Of a DNA stretch of 64,000 bases, positions 19,022 through 26,722 are shown piece by piece. The notes under the pieces are model-generated. The model was not told where the DNA came from, ran no database searches, and saw only the letters and a list, made by a program, of their open reading frames with translations. The stretch covers positions 4,430,224 through 4,494,223 of the forward strand of contig NZ_CP021030.1 in assembly GCF_002117485.1 (NCBI RefSeq), written 5' to 3'. The translations under genes and the position numbers were made by a program. This DNA is from Rhizobium sp. NXC14. GTDB lineage: Bacteria; Pseudomonadota; Alphaproteobacteria; Rhizobiales; Rhizobiaceae. The stretch's first letter is position 1. Each line of letters begins with the position of its first letter.

Positions 19022-19774
19022 ATGCGGGCATTTTGGGCTTCCCTGGACAGGCGCTGGCGCCGGAGCGACGCTGCGATGCCGCCTTTGCGCTGGCAGGCTT
19101 GTCTCTTCATCACGATCAACGCCGTCATCCTTTCCATGTTGCTCTTCGATGCCCCGATTGGCGCGAGCAAGCCTCCCGCGCCGGTGAAGCAAATTGGCGA
19201 GCTTCTGACCGGTTTCGGTGATTCCGCCTGGCTGATCTACACCAGCATCCTGCTCTTCTTTCAGGGCAGGGCAGGCTACAAGCTGTTGAAGGCGGCGCGC
19301 TCCAGGGCACAGGCGCTTTATGTCAGCTGGATCGGCGCCTACCTTTTCACTACGGTCGTCTGCTCCGGGCTTCTCGCCAACCTCCTGAAACGGGCGATTG
19401 GAAGGGCGCGTCCCGACCACTTCCACGATTACGGCATGTTTTCTTTCACGCCTTTTTCAGGTCATGCCGCTTTCGAAAGTTTTCCCTCCGGCCATTCCAC
19501 CACGGTCGGCGCCTTCTTTGCCGCTTTTGCGCTTCTGTTTCCGCGTTACCGCATTCTCTTCATCGCCTTCGCCATCTGGCTTGCCATGACGCGCGTCATG
19601 GTCGGTGCGCACTATCCGAGCGACGTTATCGCCGGTCTTGCTTTCGGCGGCTGGTTCTCACTGCTGACGGCGATCGTCTATGCCCGTTGTGGCCTGCTCT
19701 TCAAACTGGCGCCGGACGGCTGGCCGCTCGCCAAGCACCTGTTCCCCGACGCGAAAAAGCCCGGCGCCTTGTGA
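19022..19774 (+). CDS. PAP2 family phosphatase (membrane)
   Basis: This 250-aa integral membrane protein of the PAP2/lipid phosphatase family has about five to six transmembrane segments. The three catalytic motifs are complete: KRAIGRARP (about residue 122), PSGHS (about 158) and RVMVGAHYPSDV (about 190), giving the nucleophile His and its partners. Family members dephosphorylate undecaprenyl pyrophosphate, phosphatidic acid, phosphatidylglycerophosphate or lipid A. Lipid A 1-phosphatases of rhizobia belong here too, but I cannot choose between substrates. The stop codon lies in the loop of an intrinsic terminator. Confidence 0.88.
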   Translation: MRAFWASLDRRWRRSDAAMPPLRWQACLFITINAVILSMLLFDAPIGASKPPAPVKQIGELLTGFGDSAWLIYTSILLFFQGRAGYKLLKAARSRAQALYVSWIGAYLFTTVVCSGLLANLLKRAIGRARPDHFHDYGMFSFTPFSGHAAFESFPSGHSTTVGAFFAAFALLFPRYRILFIAFAIWLAMTRVMVGAHYPSDVIAGLAFGGWFSLLTAIVYARCGLLFKLAPDGWPLAKHLFPDAKKPGAL

Positions 19775-19790
19775 GCGCCGGGCCCTTTTT
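19759..19790 (+). terminator. Intrinsic terminator of the PAP2 gene
   Basis: A perfect 9-bp stem GCCCGGCGC / GCGCCGGGC with a 7-nt loop that contains the PAP2 stop codon is followed by CCTTTTT. This is a strong Rho-independent terminator. The opposing MFS gene ends 26 nt further on, so the two transcripts probably finish here. Confidence 0.85.
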
Positions 19791-19816
19791 CGAGCATGTC
19801 AGACGCGGACGCGTCA

Positions 19817-21703
19817 TCAATCCATGGCGTGGATATCCCTGTTCTTCGTTTCCGGCAGGAAGATCAGGCCGATCACCAGCGTGATCGCCGCAAAGACGAT
19901 CGGGTACCAGAGACCGTAATAGATATCACCCGCGGCAGCGCTCATGGCGAAGGCCGTCGCTGGCAGCAGGCCGCCGAACCAGCCGTTGCCGATATGATAG
20001 GGCAGCGACATGCCGGTGTAGCGGATGCGGGTCGGGAAGAGTTCGACCAGAAGGGCCGCGATCGGGCCATAGACCATCGTCACATAGATGACGAGGACGA
20101 AGAGGATGGCAATCGTGCCGACCCAGTTGACGCGGGCGGGATCGGCGACCATGGCGAAGGCGCCGCCATTGGCGATGTTGTAGACTGCCATGTCAGTGAC
20201 GCCATTGGCCTCGTCGGCCGTCAGCAGCTTGCCTTCGAGCAGCTTGGCTGCCGGCATGGTTTCTTTGTCGCCGGCGCGCACCGCATCGGCAGTGAGCGCC
20301 AGTTCAGGATTAGCGGCGATAAAGGCATCGAGCTTGCTATCCGGCACCTTGGCGGCGGCTCGCTTCAGCGGATAGCCGGCATCATGGAGCGCAATGTTGA
20401 CGCCCTTTTCGAAGGCGGCGGTCATGCCCTTCGCCTTGTCGCCGGCGGCAACGACGTCGAAGCTGGTAATCGTGCTGTTACCGACCTTCACCGTCGCCGG
20501 TTGTCCGGCGGGACCCGGCACGACGTCATATGGCACCGAGTTCTTCGTCAGAAATGCTGTCGCCACGTCGCATGAGCTGGTGAATTTCGACGTACCCGTC
20601 GGGTTGAACTGGAATTTGCAATCCGCCGGATCGGCCGTGACCGTTGCGCGGATCGACGCCTGCGCTTCGGCAAGCGCGGGATTCGCCATCCAGGTCATTG
20701 CCTTGAACAGCGGCTGATAGGTCACTGCTGCAAGTAGGAGGCCTGCCATGATGATCGGCTTGCGGCCGATCTTGTCGGAAAGACCGCCGAAAATGACAAA
20801 GAATGGCGTGCCGAGGAAGAGCGCAATAGCGACCATGACATTGGCCGAAAACAGATCGACCTTCAGCACGTTCTGCAAGAAGAACAGCGCATAGAACTGG
20901 CCACCGTACCAGACGACTGCCTGGCCCATGGTGGCGCCGAGAAGGGCGATGAGCGCGATCTTGGCATTCTTCCATTGCCCGAAGGCTTCGGTCAGCGGCG
21001 CTTTGGAGCCCTTGCCTTCTGCCTTCATGCGCTGGAACGCCGGCGATTCATTCATCTTCAGACGGATCCAGACGGAAATGCCGAGCAGCACGACCGAGAC
21101 CAGGAACGGAATGCGCCAGCCCCAGGCTGCGAATTGAACCGGACCCATCAGCGACTGGACCAGGATGATGACGATCAGCGACAGGAACAGGCCGAGCGTC
21201 GCCGTCGTCTGGATCCATGAGGTGAAGTAGCCGCGCCGTCCGTTCGGCGCATGTTCGGCGACATAGGTTGCAGCACCACCATATTCACCGCCGAGCGCCA
21301 GACCCTGGAGCAGGCGAAGACCGATAAGAATGATCGGGGCTGCGATGCCGATGCTGGCCGCACCCGGCAGGATACCGACGAGGAAGGTCGACATACCCAT
21401 GATCAGGATCGTCACCAGGAAGGTGTATTTTCGGCCGACGAGATCACCGAGACGGCCGAAAACCAGCGCGCCGAACGGACGCACCAGGAAGCCGGCGGCA
21501 AAGGCGAGCAGCGTAAAGATATTGCGCGTCGCCTCAGGATATTGGGTGAAGTAGGTCGCACCGATATAGGTAGCGAGCGAACCGTAAAGATAGAAATCAT
21601 ACCATTCGAAAACGGTGCCGAGCGAAGAGGCGAAGATGACCTTCTTCTCCTCGCCCGTCATCGGACCGGCCTTCGCGCCGTCGATGCTTGTGACATTTGC
21701 CAT
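19817..21703 (-). CDS. MFS transporter, metabolite:H+ symporter-like, with large inserted loop
   Basis: This 628-aa permease resembles the MHS/sugar-transporter branch of the major facilitator superfamily. GRLGDLVGRKYTF (about residue 84) and GGLSDKIGRKPIIM (about 310) are the two MFS signature loops; GLRLLQGLALGGEYGGAATYVAEHAPNGRRGYFTSW is the MHS pattern. Most relatives have about 430-450 aa. The excess is a hydrophilic block of about 190 aa at roughly residues 335-523 (with two Cys), placed between transmembrane segments in the C-terminal half. The ATG at 21703 has GGAGGACAGAC upstream; earlier in-frame starts lack a site. Substrate is unknown, perhaps an organic acid. It is a single gene. 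Confidence 0.88.
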   Translation of the reverse strand: MANVTSIDGAKAGPMTGEEKKVIFASSLGTVFEWYDFYLYGSLATYIGATYFTQYPEATRNIFTLLAFAAGFLVRPFGALVFGRLGDLVGRKYTFLVTILIMGMSTFLVGILPGAASIGIAAPIILIGLRLLQGLALGGEYGGAATYVAEHAPNGRRGYFTSWIQTTATLGLFLSLIVIILVQSLMGPVQFAAWGWRIPFLVSVVLLGISVWIRLKMNESPAFQRMKAEGKGSKAPLTEAFGQWKNAKIALIALLGATMGQAVVWYGGQFYALFFLQNVLKVDLFSANVMVAIALFLGTPFFVIFGGLSDKIGRKPIIMAGLLLAAVTYQPLFKAMTWMANPALAEAQASIRATVTADPADCKFQFNPTGTSKFTSSCDVATAFLTKNSVPYDVVPGPAGQPATVKVGNSTITSFDVVAAGDKAKGMTAAFEKGVNIALHDAGYPLKRAAAKVPDSKLDAFIAANPELALTADAVRAGDKETMPAAKLLEGKLLTADEANGVTDMAVYNIANGGAFAMVADPARVNWVGTIAILFVLVIYVTMVYGPIAALLVELFPTRIRYTGMSLPYHIGNGWFGGLLPATAFAMSAAAGDIYYGLWYPIVFAAITLVIGLIFLPETKNRDIHAMD

Positions 21704-21932
21704 TGTCTGTCCTCCACAGAGTGATGAGCAACGGGCGCGGCCGACTCTCCTCAAAGCATACCCCGGGCCGCGACACGCCTGACGAGAGTGTGCCAGAAAA
21801 GACAGGCCGCAAAGAGAGATGCTTTGGGATTATGACTTTAGTCTAACGAGGCCGTCCCATCACTCGCATCGGAGCGTTGCTCAGCCCTCCTGCCGGGCGA
21901 TGGCATTTGGCGGCGGGACGGTTCAACCCCTG

Positions 21933-23204
21933 TTAAGCCCTCAGCGCCTGCGCCGGCGATTGCCGGTAGGCAAGCACCGCCGGCAATGCGGCGAGAATAC
22001 CGGCAAAGGCGAGCAACACCCCCGTAAGCTCGGCATCTTCCCGGGCGAAGCCAACCGGCATGGCGATGCCGCTGGTCTGCGAGAGCATGCCGGCCAAGGT
22101 CAGTGCCGCGGCGAAACCGAGCGCAAATCCAAGTGCTATGCCGACTGCCACCAGAAAGAAGAATTCCAGGAAGACGATGCCGAAGATCGCGCCGCGCGGG
22201 GCGCCGAAGGCTCTGAGCGCGCCGATCTGGCGGCGGCGCTGGCCGATATGAATGACCGTGACCAGGACCAGTGAGGCCGCGACAAGAGCCTGTGCGCCGG
22301 AAGCGACCACAACAAGGATCTGCTTGGCGTCGCCCAGCGTGGCGTAAAGATTTGTCAGCACCTCGCCGGGGAAGACGGCGATGGTATTGCCGTTGCGATA
22401 ATCCCGTCGAAGCTTATAGGCATCGGCGATCGTTTTCGGCTTGACGAGGATGGCCGGAAGGCCTGGAGCATCTGTGGCCCAGGTCTCCTTCAGCACGGCT
22501 TCCGGATCGAGCTTTCCATGATGATCGTGCGCGTCACGATCGGCGCCTGCATGATCATGATCGTGTCCGTCCTCTTCGGCGTCTCCCGCATGCTCCTCCG
22601 CCTCCAGCCCGTGAATGTGCCAGACTGCCTGAATAGGAACGAGAATCGCCCGGTCCCAGGCAGTATCCGTCGGCCGCAGGCGACCGACGACATGATAAGC
22701 GAGTTCGGTGTGGGTCTCGCCCCCTTCTTCCGCCGAACCGTGCATCGGCTTGATTTCATCGCCGAGCGAAAGCCTGACCGCGGAGCCGATCACTGCCTCT
22801 CCTTCGTGGGTGAAAGCCTTGCCTTCGGCAAGATCGCCGGACAGCTTGTTCGACATCTTTGTTGTCGTACCGACGATCGGGTAGCTGGAGAAGAAATCGC
22901 CAAAGCCGATCGGCGCCGCCCAGTCGACCCGGGGGTCGGCGGCAAGTTTTGCCAGCACCTCGCCCGGCATCAGCGGCAGGGGCGAGGGCTGCAGGAAGAC
23001 GGAGGAGAGCACGAGTTGTGTCTCGCTGCCGCCGGCGCCGATGACGAGGTCGAACTTATCGGCGGCGCGCGCGCTGCCGAGGCGAAGCGCCCGCTCCTGC
23101 AGCACCACGGAGACGCCGAGCGCGGTCGCAAGCGCCACCAGGAGCACGACAACCAGTGATCCCGCCCACAGGCGGCGAAGATCGGCACAAATGAAGCGGA
23201 TCAT
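21933..23204 (-). CDS. FtsX/MacB-like ABC transporter permease with His-rich loop
   Basis: This 423-aa permease has the MacB/FtsX layout: one N-terminal transmembrane helix (about 14-36), a large periplasmic domain (about 40-300), then three helices (about 303-330, 350-385, 393-412). The periplasmic domain carries a striking loop at about residues 194-232 with nine histidines among many Asp/Glu (for example HDHDH and HDHH), a likely metal-binding segment. It overlaps the ATPase gene by 4 nt. The set resembles the Zur-regulated PA4063-PA4066 zinc operon of Pseudomonas aeruginosa, so a role in zinc handling is my inference. Otherwise it is a generic envelope ABC permease. Confidence 0.85.
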   Translation of the reverse strand: MIRFICADLRRLWAGSLVVVLLVALATALGVSVVLQERALRLGSARAADKFDLVIGAGGSETQLVLSSVFLQPSPLPLMPGEVLAKLAADPRVDWAAPIGFGDFFSSYPIVGTTTKMSNKLSGDLAEGKAFTHEGEAVIGSAVRLSLGDEIKPMHGSAEEGGETHTELAYHVVGRLRPTDTAWDRAILVPIQAVWHIHGLEAEEHAGDAEEDGHDHDHAGADRDAHDHHGKLDPEAVLKETWATDAPGLPAILVKPKTIADAYKLRRDYRNGNTIAVFPGEVLTNLYATLGDAKQILVVVASGAQALVAASLVLVTVIHIGQRRRQIGALRAFGAPRGAIFGIVFLEFFFLVAVGIALGFALGFAAALTLAGMLSQTSGIAMPVGFAREDAELTGVLLAFAGILAALPAVLAYRQSPAQALRA

Positions 23205-23893
23205 GCAGCCTCCCCCGCAGCGGCAATGGAATCCTCGCTGATCCGGCCGGAACTGAGCGTGATATGCCGGTCGAGACGGCCGGCGAGCCGCTGGTCGTGG
23301 GAAACGACGATCAGCGTGCTGCCTTCGGCATTGGCAAGATCGAGGAGGAGATCGCCGACGGCCTCACCGCTTTCTGCGTCAAGACTCGCGGTCGGCTCAT
23401 CGGCAATGATGACACCGGGCTTGCGCAACAGCGCGCGGGCGATCGCCACGCGCTGCATCTCGCCGCGCGACATGCTCTCGATCTTCTGGCCGGGCCGGGA
23501 CAGGTTGACCGTGCTCAAAAGCACATGCGCCCGCTCGATGACGGCGGCCGTCGCGGCGCCGGCAAGCCGGGCAGGCAGAAGCACGTTTTCGAGTGCCGAC
23601 AGGCCGGGGAAAAGGTGGAATTCCTGCATGATCAGGCCGATATTGACGGCGCGGAACCGGTCGCGCCGGCTTTCCGAAAAAGCGGCGATATCCTCACCGT
23701 TCCAGCGGATATGGCCCTGCCGCGTCCGCTCAAGACCCGTGACGACATTGACGAAGGTGCTCTTGCCGGAGCCTGATGCTCCCGTGATAGCGACCCTGCT
23801 GCCGGCCTCGACCGACAGGCGGCCGATTGCCAGCGCCGGCGAGCTGAGGCCCGGAAAGGTGACATCAAGGTTTTCGATATCGAGTGCGAGCAT
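23201..23893 (-). CDS. ABC transporter ATP-binding protein (LolD/MacB type)
   Basis: This 230-aa ATPase partners the adjoining permease. Walker A is GASGSGKSTF (about residues 39-48), the signature is MSRGEMQRVAIARALL (about 140-155; SRGE instead of SGGQ), Walker B is GVIIADEPTASLD (about 160-172), and the switch His is in VVSHDQRLA. The Q-loop sits in LIMQEFHLFPGLSALENVLLP. The size and close coupling to a single FtsX-like permease fit the MacB/LolD class, which works on envelope substrates without transmembrane import. It starts 6 nt after the upstream Tat-signal gene and overlaps the permease by 4 nt. Confidence 0.93.
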   Translation of the reverse strand: MLALDIENLDVTFPGLSSPALAIGRLSVEAGSRVAITGASGSGKSTFVNVVTGLERTRQGHIRWNGEDIAAFSESRRDRFRAVNIGLIMQEFHLFPGLSALENVLLPARLAGAATAAVIERAHVLLSTVNLSRPGQKIESMSRGEMQRVAIARALLRKPGVIIADEPTASLDAESGEAVGDLLLDLANAEGSTLIVVSHDQRLAGRLDRHITLSSGRISEDSIAAAGEAA

Positions 23894-23899
23894 GTCGGT

Positions 23900-24361
23900 T
23901 TAAACAGCAAAATATTCGGCTTGGCGGATCCGCAATAGGCTGACGAAGCCGGTTTCCGGATCGGCCCAGGAGCCGTATTCCAGCGTGCCGCGCACTTCGA
24001 TTGTCTGGCGCGGCTGCACGAAGGTCTGCTTTTCCAAGAGATAAACCACGACGATATTGTCGGGCCAGTCCGCATCCGAAGAGCAGAAGGGGCAGAGCGA
24101 CATCGGCACTTCGGTGAGTACGAAGAACTGCGCCTCTGCCTTCAGTGGCGGCGCCATGAAACCCTTCATGTTGATTTCCTGCCCGGCAAGGCGCTTCACC
24201 TTGTCCGAGAATTCGAGACCGAGCACGCCGAACTTGCCATAGAGCTCGTCGAACGAAAGCGAAGCGCCGGCCGCGCGCGCAGCATAAGCAGCAAAGGGAA
24301 ACGCAATGGCAGCGCCGATCAGCCGGCGGCGGCTGAGATGCAGCGAAGAGAATATGTCCAT
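23900..24361 (-). CDS. Tat-exported protein of the His-rich ABC cluster
   Basis: This 153-aa protein starts MDIFSSLHLSRRRLIGAAIAFPFAAYAARAAG. The SRRRLIG plus hydrophobic stretch is a twin-arginine-type signal, so it is exported folded. The mature part has a thioredoxin-like CPFC (about residue 89, MSLCPFCSSDADWPDN) and no other named motif; it resembles DUF3299-type periplasmic proteins. ATG 24361 follows GGAGGTCGCC; the longer frame from 24445 lies in an inverted repeat and is not credible. It is first in a tight three-gene operon with an ATPase and a His-rich permease. The metal-related role is inferred. Confidence 0.8.
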   Translation of the reverse strand: MDIFSSLHLSRRRLIGAAIAFPFAAYAARAAGASLSFDELYGKFGVLGLEFSDKVKRLAGQEINMKGFMAPPLKAEAQFFVLTEVPMSLCPFCSSDADWPDNIVVVYLLEKQTFVQPRQTIEVRGTLEYGSWADPETGFVSLLRIRQAEYFAV

Positions 24362-24390
24362 GGCGACCTCCAAGAAGTAGATCCCGGCCT

Positions 24391-24492
24391 CTGGCATCGG
24401 CCCGAAAATCGAAACGATTTTCGGAAAGCACGATGCCAGCTTCAAAGTGTTACAGCGCCTTTTTGCGCGTCTGAAAGACGCGCGGCGCTGTA
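24391..24492. repeat. Tandem palindromic intergenic element upstream of the ABC cluster
   Basis: Two palindromes adjoin. The first (24391-24439) has arms CTGGCATCGG...CGATGCCAG with an inner CCGAAAATCG-AAA-CGATTTTCGG. The second (24451-24492) has arms TACAGCGCC...GGCGCTGTA with an inner GCGCGTCT/AGACGCGC. Such combinations recur between genes in rhizobial genomes. It lies 30 nt upstream of the Tat-exported protein's start, so it may affect that transcript's leader or end the transcript of phoA, which also reads leftward. The rest of the gap to phoA (24493-24559) shows nothing. Confidence 0.65.
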
Positions 24493-24559
24493 ATCGGCCG
24501 GGACCATGATCGACAAAAGAGGCAAGGTCGGCAAGCGGCCCTGCAAGATCGGCTTTCGA

Positions 24560-26314
24560 TCAATTCGTCTGCTTGGCGCCGAGAGCGAAGGTGTCGGCGA
24601 GCACGCGATAGACGTCGCTCTGTTCCATGTAACCATGGAAGCCTTCGGCACCCGGACCGGCCGACTGCAGCACGACATCGTCGACGGCGTGAACGCCGCT
24701 CTCGCTGCTCTTCGGAAGATTGCCCTGTACGAAGACGGCGCCGGGAACATCCTTATACTGTTCGTTGGCGACATATTCCTTCTTCTCGTTCTGGACGGCC
24801 GGAACGAAAGGACCATCGAGCTTCGGACGGAAGGTCTCATAATGATCGGGGCCGTTGTTGGCACTGAGGAACAGGCGGCGGCTGACGTCGACCTGGTCGG
24901 GATAACCGTCGCCATTTTCGTCCTTGTAGTTCGGGAAGCCGGCTTCGGCGTAGGTGCCGACCTTTTCGCGCATTTCCGTGCCGGGCTTCTCGTCGTCGAC
25001 TGTGCCGATGATCGATACGCCATGCGTGTGGTCGCCGGTGACGACGATCAGAGTGTCCGGATGGGCCTTCTGGAATTCGCGGGCAACGCCGATCGCCTTG
25101 TCGAATTCGATAGTGTCGATAACCGCACGATCCCAATCCAGCGGATGGGACATCTTGTCGATCGAGGAGCCTTCGACCATCAGAAAGAAGCCGTCAGCAT
25201 TCTTCGAGAGGCGGTCGAGCGCAACCTTGGTCATCTCGACGAGACCCGGCTGGTTTGGGAACTTGTCGACGGTGCCCTTCTTCAGGAACTCGCGATCGAG
25301 CGTCACGTCCATATTGCCGGTGTGGAAGAGGCCGAGCAGCTTGCCGTCAGCCGATGCATTGGCGGCGAGCTCGTTCTTGTCGGTCGCGAGCTTGTAGCCG
25401 GCGTCCTGGAACAGCTTGATGTAATCCTGATTGTCCTTGCGCTTGGAACCGGCGACTTCCTTGCCGAGGAAATAGGCCGAGCCGCCGCCAAGGATGACTT
25501 CCGGCTTCACTTCGAGCAGCATCCCGACGATGTCGGCCTTTTCGCTGCGGCTGCGGGTATGGGAAACGACCGCAGCTGGCGTCGCATCCTCGATTTCGGA
25601 GGTCGCGACAATGCCGATCGACTTCTTCGTCATGCGGCGAACAGCCTCGCCAAAGGTTTCGACGCGCGGGTCGTCGAGCGGAGCCGGCGTCCGGTCCGCA
25701 TAGACGCCGAGCGCGTTGACGGCCGTCTTGTGCCCCGTCATGAAGGCCGACATGGTGTTGGCCGAATCCGTGGCGACGGCATTCGTCGCTGACGTACCGA
25801 TGAAGGCCATATGATCGAGATCGTCCATGTTCAGGCGGCCATTCGCTTTGCCCTCGGTCATGCCCTTGGACATGATGCGGGCGGCGGTGCGATGCGCAAC
25901 GGAAAGGCCGTCGCCGAGGAGGAAGATGATGTTCTTGGCCTTCGGCTGAGCGGCTGTTTCATAAACGTCCCAGGTGACCGACTTCGTCTCATCGCCGGCG
26001 GAGACCTCGATCTTGTAGGCGCCGGGTGCGGAGATCTTCAGGCCGCGGAGCAGAAGAGCGGAACCGAGGGCGTTGTCTTCCTTGCCTTTTTCCAACTCGA
26101 TGAACTGCGCTTCGCCCCCGAGAACCGTCTTGTAATCCTGACCGTTGACCGTGATCTTCACATCTTCCGGCTTGACCTGCTTGTTGATCTCGACCTTGAA
26201 ATCGAACGGCGAACCGGCAAGAATCGTGGCGCGATCGAGCGGATAGACCGTCGTCGCCTGGGCGGCGCCCGCAAGGATGGTGGTGGCCGTAAAGGCGGCA
26301 AGAAGCGTACGCAT
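24560..26314 (-). CDS. phoA: Alkaline phosphatase (PhoA family)
   Basis: Periplasmic alkaline phosphatase, a metal-dependent phosphomonoesterase that frees phosphate from organic esters. From ATG 26314 (GGGGGTTTTCC upstream) it has 584 aa with a signal peptide MRTLLAAFTATTILAGAAQA. An N-terminal domain (about 20-115) precedes the catalytic domain. IIFLLGDGLS gives the metal Asp, ATDSANTMSAFMTGHK the nucleophile Ser, and VVTGDHTHG the late metal ligands. It is longer than E. coli PhoA (471 aa), mainly through the N-terminal part. The frame is open back to 26590, but that region holds the Pho box and is not coding. PhoB control is strongly suggested. Confidence 0.9.
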   Translation of the reverse strand: MRTLLAAFTATTILAGAAQATTVYPLDRATILAGSPFDFKVEINKQVKPEDVKITVNGQDYKTVLGGEAQFIELEKGKEDNALGSALLLRGLKISAPGAYKIEVSAGDETKSVTWDVYETAAQPKAKNIIFLLGDGLSVAHRTAARIMSKGMTEGKANGRLNMDDLDHMAFIGTSATNAVATDSANTMSAFMTGHKTAVNALGVYADRTPAPLDDPRVETFGEAVRRMTKKSIGIVATSEIEDATPAAVVSHTRSRSEKADIVGMLLEVKPEVILGGGSAYFLGKEVAGSKRKDNQDYIKLFQDAGYKLATDKNELAANASADGKLLGLFHTGNMDVTLDREFLKKGTVDKFPNQPGLVEMTKVALDRLSKNADGFFLMVEGSSIDKMSHPLDWDRAVIDTIEFDKAIGVAREFQKAHPDTLIVVTGDHTHGVSIIGTVDDEKPGTEMREKVGTYAEAGFPNYKDENGDGYPDQVDVSRRLFLSANNGPDHYETFRPKLDGPFVPAVQNEKKEYVANEQYKDVPGAVFVQGNLPKSSESGVHAVDDVVLQSAGPGAEGFHGYMEQSDVYRVLADTFALGAKQTN

Positions 26315-26371
26315 GGAAAACCCCCGTTTTCGTTGCAGACATTGACAACCGGGCCGGGATACCTCCCGAGG

Positions 26372-26389
26372 ATGACAGCGGCATGACAA
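26372..26389 (-). promoter_or_regulatory. Pho box upstream of phoA
   Basis: The minus strand reads TTGTCATGCCGCTGTCAT: two TGTCAT repeats with 11-nt phasing, a near-perfect match to the PhoB consensus CTGTCAT-N4-CTGTCAT. It lies about 58 nt upstream of the phoA start. Activation under phosphate starvation is therefore expected. Confidence 0.88.
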
Positions 26390-26442
26390 CGTCGCACCAT
26401 GACGGCTGCCGCTTTCGCCCTCCGCCTCCGAGCGCAAAAACC

Positions 26443-26470
26443 TTGACTCCTGTGGAAAACCTTCTAAGAG
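26443..26470 (+). promoter_or_regulatory. Possible sigma-70 promoter before the small ORF and asd
   Basis: TTGACT at 26443-26448 and TAAGAG at 26465-26470 are separated by 16 nt. This fits a weak vegetative promoter directed at the small ORF starting at 26493 and at asd. The -10 is poor, so confidence is low. Confidence 0.3.
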
Positions 26471-26492
26471 CAACAGCGGAAAAGGAATCTCC

Positions 26493-26612
26493 ATGGTTCG
26501 CGACGAACACGCCATTGCCGCATGCAATGACCGGGCACGGGTTGCCGGGGTGGATATTGCCGTTCCGGTTTCTTCCAAAACCAAGGCCAAAACGACGACG
26601 AAAACCGTCTGA
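26493..26612 (+). CDS. Candidate 39-aa small protein upstream of asd
   Basis: An ORF of 39 codons (MVRDEHAIAACNDRAR...SSKTKAKTTTKTV) starts at an ATG preceded by AAAGGAATCTCC, a good ribosome binding site, with a possible promoter just upstream. It is soluble and its last 13 residues are Lys/Thr-rich. It resembles no family I know. It ends 110 nt before asd and sits in the otherwise empty 408-bp gap between phoA and asd, which also holds the Pho box. It may be a real small gene or a chance ORF. Confidence 0.35.
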   Translation: MVRDEHAIAACNDRARVAGVDIAVPVSSKTKAKTTTKTV

Positions 26613-26722
26613 CGTCTCTGGCCTGCCGCTCTCTCCCCGGCTCGGCTGGGGACAGGAAGACGCGATTATTCGCGCCTTTCCCCTCACCGGACAGAGGAGA
26701 GAAGAGAAAGAGAGCTTGAGAA

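Noticed and set aside
24362..24445. N-terminal extension of the Tat protein, and a Zur box search upstream of it
   Set aside because: The extension is a palindromic repeat. I looked for a TATAAC-type Zur operator there and saw none, so zinc control is left as inference.
26315..26590. N-terminal extension of phoA
   Set aside because: Would remove the signal peptide from the N-terminus and place the Pho box inside coding sequence.
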